Assembly (NCBI GenBank): GCA_013335535.1
Contig: JAAXVL010000005.1
Coordinates: 124,001-188,000 of the forward strand
Reading direction: 5' to 3'
Source of the DNA: Azonexaceae bacterium
GTDB lineage: Bacteria > Pseudomonadota > Gammaproteobacteria > Burkholderiales > Rhodocyclaceae
Length of the DNA: 64,000 bases
Each line of letters opens with the position of its first letter. Positions within the stretch are counted from its first letter, which is position 1. The notes beneath the pieces are model-generated. The model was not told the origin of the DNA. It searched no databases and saw nothing but the letters and a program-made list of their open reading frames with translations. A program made the translations under genes and the position numbers. Positions 28,854 through 37,137 of this stretch are shown here, piece after piece.

Positions 28854-30554
28854 TCAGATATCTTCAGCGAGGATCATTTCAGTCAGCCCCTTGCCGGCTG
28901 CAACCATCGGAAAGACGTTAGCACCCGGATCGATGATGAAGTCCATGAAGACCAAATCGTCCTTATGCTCGGTAAAGGCCTTGCGCAAAGCCGGCTCGAC
29001 ATCTTCCGGTTTTTCGATCTTCATGCCGACATGGCCATAGGCTTCGGCCAGCTTGACGAAATCGGGTAGCGAAGTAACGTAGGACTGCGAGTAGCGCTTG
29101 GAATAGAACATTTCCTGCCACTGCCGCACCATGCCCAACATGCCGTTATTGAGGTTGATGATCTTGATCGGGAAACCGTACTGTTTGCAGGTCGACAATT
29201 CCTGGATACACATCTGGATCGAACCTTCGCCAGTCACACAGGCGACCTGCGCATCCGGATTGGCCATAAGCACGCCCATGCCATACGGCAGGCCGACACC
29301 CATGGTGCCCAAACCACCGGAATTGATCCAGCGACGCGGCTTGTCGAACTTGTAATATTGCGCTGCAAACATCTGGTGCTGACCGACGTCCGATGTAATG
29401 AAGGCATTGCCACCAGTCACTTCGTAGAGCTTTTCCATGACGAACTGCGGCATGATGTGCTCGGATTGCTTGTAGCGTAGAGAATCCCGCCCACGCCATT
29501 CGTCGATCTGCTTCCACCAGTTGGCGACTTCAGGGTCGGTCTTGAAACCGCCATCCATCAACTTGACGATTTCTTCGATCACATCCGGAACATTGCCGAC
29601 GATGGGCACATCGACCTTGACCCGTTTGGAAATCGACGACGGATCGATATCGATATGGATGACACGACGCTTCTCTTCGCCAAAGTGCTCAGGATTCCCG
29701 ATCACACGATCGTCAAAACGGGCACCGATGGCCAGAATCACATCGGCGTAGTGCATTGCATTATTGGCTTCGAAAGTTCCGTGCATGCCGAGCATGCCGA
29801 TGAACTGCTTGTCCGTCGCCGGATAGCCGCCCAGACCCATCAGGGTATTGGTGACCGGGAAGTTCAGCTTGTGTGCCAGCTTGGTCAACTGCTCGGCCGC
29901 GTCGGACAGAATGACTCCGCCACCGGTATAGATAACCGGGCGCTTGGCCTCCTGCAGAATCTGCACGGCCTTCTTGATCTGCCCCAGATGCCCCTTGACC
30001 ACGGGGTTGTAGGACCGCATCTGGATCGTCTTCGGGTAATCGAACTCGCACATCTGGGCAGTAATATCCTTGGGGATATCGACCACTACAGGACCGGGGC
30101 GACCGGTCGAAGCAATGTGGAAAGCCTTCTTGATGGTTACTGCCAGATCCTTGACATCCTTGACCAAGAAATTGTGCTTGACGCAGGGGCGGGTGATACC
30201 GACCGTGTCGCACTCTTGGAAAGCGTCCTGACCGATGTAGAACGACGGCACCTGGCCGGTCAACACCACCATCGGAATGGAGTCCATGTAGGCCGTAGCG
30301 ATACCGGTCACGGTATTCGTCACCCCGGGCCCCGACGTCACCAGAGCGACACCGACCCGCTGCGATGAGCGCGAATAGGCATCTGCAGCATGAACAGCTG
30401 CCTGTTCGTGACGAACAAGAATGTGTTTGACCTGATCCTGCTTGAAAAGGGCGTCGTATATGTGCAAAACGGAACCGCCGGGGTATCCGAAAACACAATC
30501 GACCTTTTCTTCTTGCAGGCACCTGATTACAATTTCTGCACCGCTGATCATCAT
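28854..30554 (-). CDS. ilvB: Acetolactate synthase large subunit (IlvB/IlvI type)
   Basis: Thiamine-diphosphate and FAD enzyme that starts branched-chain amino-acid synthesis. From the ATG at 30554 it has 566 residues and begins MMISGAEIVIRCLQEE. The catalytic Glu is in HEQAAVHAADAY. The TPP motif near the C-terminus includes GEGSIQMCIQELSTC and LNNGMLGMVRQWQEMFY. A second ATG one codon later is equally possible. The upstream 100 bp is shared with the divergent sigma-factor gene. No leader peptide rich in Leu, Val or Ile was found. Confidence 0.96.
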   Translation of the reverse strand: MMISGAEIVIRCLQEEKVDCVFGYPGGSVLHIYDALFKQDQVKHILVRHEQAAVHAADAYSRSSQRVGVALVTSGPGVTNTVTGIATAYMDSIPMVVLTGQVPSFYIGQDAFQECDTVGITRPCVKHNFLVKDVKDLAVTIKKAFHIASTGRPGPVVVDIPKDITAQMCEFDYPKTIQMRSYNPVVKGHLGQIKKAVQILQEAKRPVIYTGGGVILSDAAEQLTKLAHKLNFPVTNTLMGLGGYPATDKQFIGMLGMHGTFEANNAMHYADVILAIGARFDDRVIGNPEHFGEEKRRVIHIDIDPSSISKRVKVDVPIVGNVPDVIEEIVKLMDGGFKTDPEVANWWKQIDEWRGRDSLRYKQSEHIMPQFVMEKLYEVTGGNAFITSDVGQHQMFAAQYYKFDKPRRWINSGGLGTMGVGLPYGMGVLMANPDAQVACVTGEGSIQMCIQELSTCKQYGFPIKIINLNNGMLGMVRQWQEMFYSKRYSQSYVTSLPDFVKLAEAYGHVGMKIEKPEDVEPALRKAFTEHKDDLVFMDFIIDPGANVFPMVAAGKGLTEMILAEDI

Positions 30555-30638
30555 TCTTGAGCCCAAAAAAGCTATCGCGTAAAAGGGCGTAACCTTAATC
30601 GACCGACCATTTTCGGTCAAGGTTTCCCGGCATATCCC

Positions 30639-30644
30639 TATAAT
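30639..30644 (+). promoter_or_regulatory. -10 box of the sigma-factor operon
   Basis: Perfect TATAAT about 28 bp before the proposed CTG start of the sigma-factor gene. Transcription from near 30651 would leave a short leader containing GGAAGAG. The -35 region is poor. Confidence 0.5.
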
Positions 30645-30671
30645 GCTCAAGAACTTTCGGAAGAGACGACC

Positions 30672-31235
30672 CTGTCATCACCCCAACAACTCTCCAGCTT
30701 TCTTGAATCCGTCGAGCGCCGCGCCTTCAAACAGGCGATGTTTGCCGTGCACGACGAAGACGCTGCACTGGATATCGTCCAGGACGCCATGCTCAAACTG
30801 GCGGAAAAATACGGCGACCGACCGGACGAAGAGTACCCGATGCTCTTCCAGCGCATTCTGCAAAACACCATTCGTGACTATTACCGGCGCAGCAAGGTCC
30901 GATCAATGTGGACAACGCTGCTATCAGCCTTTTCCCCGGACGATGACGAAGATTACGACCCACTCGAAACACTGGCCGCCGACGAAGACGACGCTGGCCC
31001 GAGAACGCCGGAAAGCAAGCTGCAGCAGGCCCAGACGCTCAACCTGATTGACGACGAAATAAAAAAGCTACCCGCTCGTCAACGCGAAGCCTTTCTCATG
31101 CGTTATTGGGAGGATATGGACGTCGCCGAAACTGCAGCGGTGATGGGATGCTCAGAAGGCAGCGTAAAAACTCATTGCTCGCGCGCCACTCACGCGCTGG
31201 CTGCCGCCTTGTCGGCAAGAGGTATAAAACTATGA
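30672..31235 (+). CDS. RNA polymerase sigma factor, ECF/sigma-70 family, with probable CTG start
   Basis: Sigma factor with region 2 (DIVQDAMLKLAEKYGD, QRILQNTIRDYYRRSKVR) and region 4 (LPARQREAFLMRYWEDMDV, CSEGSVKTHCSRATHAL), separated by an acidic linker. An ATG start at 30738 would cut off LSSPQQLSSFLESVERRAFK, which looks like the conserved N-terminus of this betaproteobacterial sigma family. No ATG, GTG or TTG is in frame upstream. CTG at 30672 has GGAAGAG six bases before it, so it is proposed as the start, giving 187 residues. The stop overlaps the next gene (ATGA). No classical anti-sigma factor is present, but DUF3619 follows. Confidence 0.85.
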   Translation: MSSPQQLSSFLESVERRAFKQAMFAVHDEDAALDIVQDAMLKLAEKYGDRPDEEYPMLFQRILQNTIRDYYRRSKVRSMWTTLLSAFSPDDDEDYDPLETLAADEDDAGPRTPESKLQQAQTLNLIDDEIKKLPARQREAFLMRYWEDMDVAETAAVMGCSEGSVKTHCSRATHALAAALSARGIKL

Positions 31236-31615
31236 ACGAAGTTCGTTACGCACATAGAATTCGGCAAACGCTTAACCATAGTCTGAACGATATTCCGCTT
31301 GCTGCATCGCGAAGACTGGAGGCAGCTCGCCATCAGGCACTTGCGCATCAAAAACAGGCCAAACCCAAAATGGTAACGGCCAACGCTGGTGTTTCATCGT
31401 TTCATACCGGCGCCCCCATCCCGTATTTCAAGCAAATTCTCGCCGTAATAGCCTTGCTGGTCGGCATGTGGATATCGTTCTATTGGCATAGCATCCAGTA
31501 CGTCACTGAGCTGGAAGACGTCGATAGCGCCTTACTCACTGACGATCTGCCTCCCGATGCCTTTCTTGATAACGACTTCTTCGAATGGTTAAAAGACGAC
31601 TCCTCAGAGGAATAA
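31232..31615 (+). CDS. DUF3619 membrane protein
   Basis: A 127-residue protein with a cytoplasmic N-terminal region (about 1-70), one transmembrane helix near 72-88 (ILAVIALLVGMWISFYW) and an acidic C-terminal tail. It matches DUF3619, found in betaproteobacteria directly after an ECF sigma factor. Because of that position and topology a role in membrane control of the sigma factor is plausible but unproven. ATG overlaps the sigma stop. Confidence 0.82.
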   Translation: MNEVRYAHRIRQTLNHSLNDIPLAASRRLEAARHQALAHQKQAKPKMVTANAGVSSFHTGAPIPYFKQILAVIALLVGMWISFYWHSIQYVTELEDVDSALLTDDLPPDAFLDNDFFEWLKDDSSEE

Positions 31616-32142
31616 TCCTCTGTTTTAGCCTGACCGCCGTCGTTGCCGCCGAACCACCAACATCGGCGATCATAGGTACGCCACCGCAACCTAGTTGGCC
31701 CCAGTTAAGTACCCAGCAAAAGGACATTCTCGCCCCGCTCGCCGAGGACTGGGACGGCATGGAGAATATCCGCAAGAAAAAATGGCTGGGTATCGCCGAC
31801 CGCTACCCGAACATGAAGCCGGACGAACAACAACGCATGCAGTACCGAATGCGCGAATGGGCCAACCTGACACCCGTACAACGCGCCAAGGCGAGAAGTA
31901 CATACAAGGATTTCAATCAATTGCCCCCGGAGCAAAAACAGGTGGTCAGGCAAAAGTGGGATGCCTTTACGAACCTGTCGCCCGAACAGCAGAGGCGACT
32001 CCGCGAAAACAGCAAATCATCCAAATTGCTAGCGCCGCCAACTGAGTCACAGGGGGCTGGGGTGAACAGCTCAGCCACAACACTCACGTCAACAGCTGGC
32101 ACATCAGACCAACCTACATCCACAGAAAAGACCAAACATTGA
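31585..32142 (+). CDS. DUF3106 exported protein
   Basis: A 185-residue protein with an N-terminal signal peptide (RRLLRGIILCFSLTAVVAA). It then has repeated segments such as LAEDWDGMENIRKKKWLGIA, LTPVQRAKARSTYKDFNQLP and LSPEQQRRLRENS. These Trp- and Pro-containing helical repeats define DUF3106. It overlaps DUF3619 by 31 bp and the RDD gene by one base. Probably periplasmic; function unknown. Confidence 0.82.
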   Translation: MVKRRLLRGIILCFSLTAVVAAEPPTSAIIGTPPQPSWPQLSTQQKDILAPLAEDWDGMENIRKKKWLGIADRYPNMKPDEQQRMQYRMREWANLTPVQRAKARSTYKDFNQLPPEQKQVVRQKWDAFTNLSPEQQRRLRENSKSSKLLAPPTESQGAGVNSSATTLTSTAGTSDQPTSTEKTKH

Positions 32143-32555
32143 TGTCAACCTCACTCCCCGGCATCAGGCGCCGCCTAGTCTGCATGCTGTACGAAAGTCT
32201 GGTCGTTTTTTCAATTCTGCTGATAGGCTTTCTGCTCCCGCAAATTGTCCTTTCGGGGTTTCATTTCGAACTACCCGCCCGGGTGCTTTGGCTTCACGTC
32301 TTGCTGTTGCTGCTGGTCTATTTTGCCTGGTGCTGGCTCAACGGCGGGCAAACCCTGCCAATGAAAACTTGGAAACTTCGCATTGTTTCCTCCGAGGGCG
32401 CTGTTCTCCGCCCCCTGCAGGCTGTTCTTCGCTACCTGGCTGCATGGCCCAGCATTCTCCTGCTAGGTATTGGAATTTTTTGGGCGCTATTCGATAAGGA
32501 CCGTCAGTTCCTGCATGACAGAATTGCCGGAACGCGAATAGTCAGTGCCAGTTAA
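32142..32555 (+). CDS. RDD family membrane protein
   Basis: A 137-residue membrane protein with about three hydrophobic helices. It starts GIRRRLVCMLYESLVVFS and contains WLNGGQTLPMKTWKLRIVS and the ending LHDRIAGTRIV, all typical of RDD proteins. ATG 32142 overlaps the DUF3106 stop (TGATG). It is the last gene of the sigma-factor operon and meets lptG at its 3' end with no gap. Confidence 0.85.
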   Translation: MSTSLPGIRRRLVCMLYESLVVFSILLIGFLLPQIVLSGFHFELPARVLWLHVLLLLLVYFAWCWLNGGQTLPMKTWKLRIVSSEGAVLRPLQAVLRYLAAWPSILLLGIGIFWALFDKDRQFLHDRIAGTRIVSAS

Positions 32556-33641
32556 TCAGCGACGCTCCACCCACCACAACATACTCATCGCAGCTACCAG
32601 AAACAGGGCTGCAGGTGCAGTTGCGCTGGCGAATGGCGGCCACGAATTGATCACACCAAGATTCGAGAACAGGCCATTCAGGGCATAAAAAAGTATCCCC
32701 AGCATTACCCCGGCAAAAATTTTCAGACTGACCCCACCGACGCGGTCATGTGAATAACCAAAAGGAAGCGCCAGGGCGACCATGACCAGCGCGGTCATGG
32801 GATAAACAAGCTTTTTCCAGAGAGCAATCTGGTAACGCTCGGCCTTTTGCTTGTTTTCAACCAGATGCCGGGTGTAATTGAACAGGCCATAAAGTGACAT
32901 CCGCTCAGGTGCAACGGTCAAAATGGCCAACAAATCCGGAGTAACCGCAGAATGCCAGTCAGTCGTATCACTGGATTCGACGCGAGAGGTATCGGCATCA
33001 AGAATCGTTCTGACCACACCTTTTAATAGCCATCGGTCAGGCAACTGGAAGTTAGCCTCCTTGGCATCAGTCACCGACTCCAGCGTGTTTTCGGCAGTAA
33101 ATCGATAAATCCGTACCCCCTCAAGCGTAGCGTCCGGATTGGCCTTGCGAATATTGATAAAACTACGCCCATCCTTGATCCACAAGCCGCTTTCCAGACC
33201 ACTGCGGGCCACAACCTTGCTCAATGCCTTGGCCTTGATTTCCTGAGCCAGCCGTTCGCTGAACGGCACCAGAACCTCACCGAAAACAAAAGTCAGCAAG
33301 GCGAGCATGGCCGCCGCTCGAAACAGTGTCATCAACAAGTCCGAGGTCGCCAAACCAGAAGCCCTCAAGACCGTGAGTTCAGAATGCCTGGCTAGCGTAG
33401 ACAGCGCGTACAAAGAACCGATCAGCGCAGCAATCGGGATCAGTTCATATACCAGCCCGGGCAATCCTAGCGCGACAAATAGCGCAGCACGACCTGCCGT
33501 GTAATCAGCCCGACCTACATTCCGTAGTTCATCAACAAAGTTAAAAAAACTGAACAAGGCCAAAAATGCGAGCAGGACAAGAAACACCGCCGCAAGGACC
33601 TCTCGCATCAGATAGCGTTGATGCGTATTCACCTTAAACAC
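32556..33641 (-). CDS. lptG: LPS export ABC transporter permease LptG
   Basis: Inner-membrane permease of the LptB2FGC complex that extracts lipopolysaccharide. It has 361 residues: N-terminal helices (VFLVLLAFLALFSFFNFVDE), a periplasmic beta-jellyroll (about 130-265) and C-terminal helices. GTG 33641 has GGGGAAG upstream and overlaps the lptF stop by 8 bp; a second GTG at 33632 is an alternative. Confidence 0.94.
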   Translation of the reverse strand: MFKVNTHQRYLMREVLAAVFLVLLAFLALFSFFNFVDELRNVGRADYTAGRAALFVALGLPGLVYELIPIAALIGSLYALSTLARHSELTVLRASGLATSDLLMTLFRAAAMLALLTFVFGEVLVPFSERLAQEIKAKALSKVVARSGLESGLWIKDGRSFINIRKANPDATLEGVRIYRFTAENTLESVTDAKEANFQLPDRWLLKGVVRTILDADTSRVESSDTTDWHSAVTPDLLAILTVAPERMSLYGLFNYTRHLVENKQKAERYQIALWKKLVYPMTALVMVALALPFGYSHDRVGGVSLKIFAGVMLGILFYALNGLFSNLGVINSWPPFASATAPAALFLVAAMSMLWWVERR

Positions 33642-34719
33642 GGGACTTCCCCTGCCAAGGCATGCGCACGGCAATACGCCGGTAAAACAGTAATATAAGC
33701 GGCACCAGCATCACGGCGTGGATGGCCCAAACGCCGATCCAGAAAGAGAGCTTGCCCTGAGCAACCCAAGCCTGGGCAACCCATAGCAGATTGCTGTAGA
33801 TTGCGTAGATAAGCACCGCAATCAGCATATTCGCCGAGCGGCCAGCCCGCGGATTGACATAGGAAAGCGGTATGGCCAGCAGAGCCAAAATGAGGGCTGA
33901 CACGGGGATACCGATGCGCCAAAGCAGCTCTCCCCGGGCCTTGTTACTATCGTCCTTGAGAAGCTCTGGCATCGACAGCCGATTGGGCAAAGGTTCCGTC
34001 GGTTTGGCTTCGCCATCCTCGGTACGCACACGGTATCTCTCGAACTCCATTACACGAAACTCTGGAGAGCCTGGCTCAACTTCGTAGCGGCGCCCTTTTT
34101 CCAGAACAACAAAGCGGTCACCGTTCTCTGCAAATTCTTGATACCCCTGATCCGACACCACAACGCCCAGTTTTCCGTCCTGAAAACTGGCCACAAAGAT
34201 GTTCCCGAGCAATGCCGCACCCTCATCCAGCGCTTCGACAAAGAAAACCCGCTTGCCAGCCTTCGATTCCTGGAAAACTCCCGGTGAGACCTGTGAGACA
34301 TCGCTACGTGCCGACAGGACTTGCCGATACTGCGCGGTATTGAAATTGGCCCAAGGCGACAGAAATCCAGCTAATGCCGCGATAACCAGCACAAAAGGCA
34401 TGGCAAAAACAAGCACAGGCCGTAACCACGCCGTCAGCGGCAAGCCGCAAGAAAACCAGACCACCATTTCGGAGTCTCGGTAGGCGCGCGTCAAACTCAG
34501 CAGAATCGACACAAAAAGCATCAAGCTGAGCACGAGCGGCATGAAGTTCAACAAGGCGAAGCCGAGCAGCGAGGCTACCGCCTCGGGCACAATACGCCCT
34601 CCGACCGCCTCTTTCAAAAGGCGAATCAACAGTATGGAAGCCAGGATTGCCAGCAAAGCAACGCTGATGCCGGCGGCTGCCTGAGCAAATTCGCGCCGTA
34701 CGGCGCGTTCGAATATCAT
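33634..34719 (-). CDS. lptF: LPS export ABC transporter permease LptF
   Basis: Partner of LptG in lipopolysaccharide transport. It has 361 residues from ATG 34719 (MIFERAVRREFAQAA), with six predicted membrane helices in two groups around a periplasmic jellyroll domain (about 120-270). The LLWRIGIPVSALILALLAIP segment is typical. It is divergent from pepA with a 72-bp gap, a conserved proteobacterial arrangement. Confidence 0.95.
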   Translation of the reverse strand: MIFERAVRREFAQAAAGISVALLAILASILLIRLLKEAVGGRIVPEAVASLLGFALLNFMPLVLSLMLFVSILLSLTRAYRDSEMVVWFSCGLPLTAWLRPVLVFAMPFVLVIAALAGFLSPWANFNTAQYRQVLSARSDVSQVSPGVFQESKAGKRVFFVEALDEGAALLGNIFVASFQDGKLGVVVSDQGYQEFAENGDRFVVLEKGRRYEVEPGSPEFRVMEFERYRVRTEDGEAKPTEPLPNRLSMPELLKDDSNKARGELLWRIGIPVSALILALLAIPLSYVNPRAGRSANMLIAVLIYAIYSNLLWVAQAWVAQGKLSFWIGVWAIHAVMLVPLILLFYRRIAVRMPWQGKSRV

Positions 34720-34791
34720 GCTTTGACGAAACCGAAAAAAATGCGAGGATAAACCCTCGGAAACTGATATTTCCCTGATCAGGAGCAGCTT

Positions 34792-36288
34792 GTGGAATTT
34801 AGCATAAAAAGTGGCAGCCCGGAAAAACAGCGCAGCGCCTGCGTGGTAGTCGGCGTTTTTGAACCGAGGAAACTTACCCTGCCGGCCGAGCTTCTCGACA
34901 AGGCATCTGGCGGACATATTGCCGACATCGTTCGACGCGGCGATATGGAGGGAAAATCAGGCAGCACCTTGTTGCTGCACAGCGTTCCCGGCACGCTTTG
35001 CGACCGCATTCTGCTCGTCGGGCTCGGCAAGGAAAAAGAGTTTCGCGAGAAAGAATATGGCAATGCCATCAGCGCTACCGTCAAAGTACTCAACGAAACA
35101 GGCGCTTTCGATGCATCCATTTTTCTGACCGAACTTGCCGTCAAAAAACGGAGCACTGGCTGGCGAATTCGCCAGGCAACACTGGCCGCCCTCGATTCAA
35201 CCTATAAGTTCGAACAATTTAAAAGCAAGAAGGAAGATGTACGGCGGCCCTTGCGCAAGCTGACATTCAGCGTTGAAAGACGCAATGAACTTGGGCCTGC
35301 GGAGGAAGCGCTGAACCAAGGACTGGCTATCGCCGAAGGCGTAGCGATGACCAAGGATCTGGGCAACCTGCCTCCCAATATCTGCCACCCGACTTACCTG
35401 GCCGAGCAGGCGCGGGCCATGGCCAAGGAATTCAAGCTTGGCTGCGACATTCTCGATCGCGCTGACATGGAAAAACTGGGCATGCATTCCCTGCTCGCCG
35501 TTGCCCATGGTTCGCACCAGCCGCCCAAGCTGATTGTGCTCAGCTACAAGGGTGGCAAGGCCGCTGAAAAACCGGTCGTTCTCGTTGGCAAAGGCGTCAC
35601 TTTCGACACGGGCGGTATTTCGCTGAAACCCGGTGCAGAAATGGACGAAATGAAATATGACATGTGCGGTGCCGCCAGCGTGCTCGGTACCATGCATGCC
35701 GTTGCCAAGATGGCTTTGCCGATCAACCTGACTGTCATCGTTCCGGCCACCGAAAACATGCCGGATGGCAAGGCGACGCGACCTGGCGACATTGTCACCT
35801 CGATGTCTGGACAAACCATCGAAATTCTCAACACCGATGCCGAAGGCCGACTGATTTTGTGCGATGCGCTGACTTATGCCGAGCGTTTCGAACCGGACAC
35901 CGTGATCGATGTCGCCACGCTCACAGGCGCTTGCGTAGTTGCCTTGGGTAGCGTGGCCACTGGCCTCTTCGCCAACAAGGATGCCCTGGCCCGCGAACTG
36001 CTTGATGCCGGCGACGAAGCCTACGACCGCGCCTGGCACATGCCGCTGTGGGACGACTATCAGGAACTGCTGAAAAGCCCGTTTGCCGACATGGCCAACA
36101 TCGGCGGTCGCTGGGGTGGAGCCATTTCGGCCGCCTGTTTCCTGTCGCGCTTCACCAAGAAATTCGACTGGGCACACCTCGATATTGCTGGCACAGCCTG
36201 GAAATCGGGTTCCAGCAAAGGCGCCACGGGCCGCCCCGTGCCCATGCTCACGCATTACCTGCTGCACCGCGCAGGCAAGCTCAATTGA
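34792..36288 (+). CDS. pepA: Leucyl aminopeptidase (PepA)
   Basis: Cytosolic M17 metallopeptidase with two metal ions, of 498 residues. The catalytic domain has VGKGVTFDTGGISLKPG (metal-binding Asp and active Lys region) and the signature NTDAEGRLILCDAL. The N-terminal macro-like domain covers about 1-160. GTG 34792 follows AGGAGCAGCTT. PepA is also a DNA-binding regulator in E. coli. The stop overlaps holC. Confidence 0.97.
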   Translation: MEFSIKSGSPEKQRSACVVVGVFEPRKLTLPAELLDKASGGHIADIVRRGDMEGKSGSTLLLHSVPGTLCDRILLVGLGKEKEFREKEYGNAISATVKVLNETGAFDASIFLTELAVKKRSTGWRIRQATLAALDSTYKFEQFKSKKEDVRRPLRKLTFSVERRNELGPAEEALNQGLAIAEGVAMTKDLGNLPPNICHPTYLAEQARAMAKEFKLGCDILDRADMEKLGMHSLLAVAHGSHQPPKLIVLSYKGGKAAEKPVVLVGKGVTFDTGGISLKPGAEMDEMKYDMCGAASVLGTMHAVAKMALPINLTVIVPATENMPDGKATRPGDIVTSMSGQTIEILNTDAEGRLILCDALTYAERFEPDTVIDVATLTGACVVALGSVATGLFANKDALARELLDAGDEAYDRAWHMPLWDDYQELLKSPFADMANIGGRWGGAISAACFLSRFTKKFDWAHLDIAGTAWKSGSSKGATGRPVPMLTHYLLHRAGKLN

Positions 36289-36707
36289 CGCAGGTATTTT
36301 TTTATCACGGTGCGGCGGACAAGATCGCTGCGGCCTGCGCCTTGCTGAGCGGGGCCTATGCCAAAAAGAAACCGATGCTGGTCTACGCCGTGGATAACTC
36401 CATCGCCAGCGGCGTCGACCGCATGCTGTGGACACATTCAGCACTCAGCTTTGTGCCGCATTGTCGCGCCGATTCACCACTCGCCGCAGACACCCCCATT
36501 CTGATCACGGACAAGCTGGAAACGATCGCCCAGGATGAACGCCTAATGAACCTGAGCCAGGAAATCCCGCCCGGCTTTTCACGTTTCGAGAGTCTGATCG
36601 AAGTCGTTGGACAGGATGAAGGTGACCGCACAGCGGCCAGAGAGCGCGTCAAGTTCTACAAGGATCGCGGTTACGAAGTTCGTTACTTCGATCTCAGCGA
36701 CCGCTAA
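36285..36707 (+). CDS. holC: DNA polymerase III chi subunit (HolC)
   Basis: Clamp-loader subunit that links the replisome to SSB. It has 140 residues, beginning LTQVFFYHGAADKIAAACAL, with the family features YAVDNSIASGVDRMLWTHS and FVPHCRADSP. The TTG start overlaps the pepA stop (TTGA), which is why it was chosen. The pepA-holC-valS order is widely conserved; here two genes intervene before valS. Confidence 0.93.
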   Translation: MTQVFFYHGAADKIAAACALLSGAYAKKKPMLVYAVDNSIASGVDRMLWTHSALSFVPHCRADSPLAADTPILITDKLETIAQDERLMNLSQEIPPGFSRFESLIEVVGQDEGDRTAARERVKFYKDRGYEVRYFDLSDR

Positions 36708-36716
36708 GGAAGCCGC

Positions 36717-37094
36717 GTGCCCAGCCCCATCATCGCCCGAGCTGACGCCCTGATGCAGCGCAGACGTCAGAGTGACAACGAATTCGACGACATTCCGATT
36801 TTGACTGATGCCATTGATCAGATTGACGACATTCCGGTTCTGACCGAAATAGAGCCGGTCTTGAAAACGGAAGACTATCCAGAGTTGATCGAGACCGCCG
36901 TCGAGCCTCTAGCCGATACCCACCAGGAGGTCTTACCGGAAGATCCGTCGAGCATTGATTCAGACTTGCGCGACGAACTTATCCAAGACCTCACCAGCCG
37001 CATCGAGAGCCGCATCAAGGCCGTTTTGCCCGAAATTATCAGTACAACCATCAGGGAATTTCTGGCCGAGCAGGAAATGATCGAGAACAGTTAA
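36717..37094 (+). CDS. Acidic hypothetical protein
   Basis: A 125-residue acidic, probably soluble protein. Near the N-terminus are two similar segments, FDDIPILTDAID and IDDIPVLTEIE. The C-terminal part is predicted helical (LRDELIQDLTSRIESRIKAV). The GTG start has AAGGA upstream and lies 9 bp after holC. Similar proteins occur next to holC in betaproteobacteria, as far as I recall; no function is known. Confidence 0.75.
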   Translation: MPSPIIARADALMQRRRQSDNEFDDIPILTDAIDQIDDIPVLTEIEPVLKTEDYPELIETAVEPLADTHQEVLPEDPSSIDSDLRDELIQDLTSRIESRIKAVLPEIISTTIREFLAEQEMIENS

Positions 37095-37137
37095 TCAGTG
37101 CCCGATCGCGGCCTACAGGCCATCACCCAGAATCCCC

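Noticed and set aside
30555..30671. Attenuator leader peptide before ilvB
   Set aside because: No short frame rich in Leu, Val or Ile codons precedes ilvB on the minus strand. A small ACCGA/TCGGT hairpin alone is not enough.
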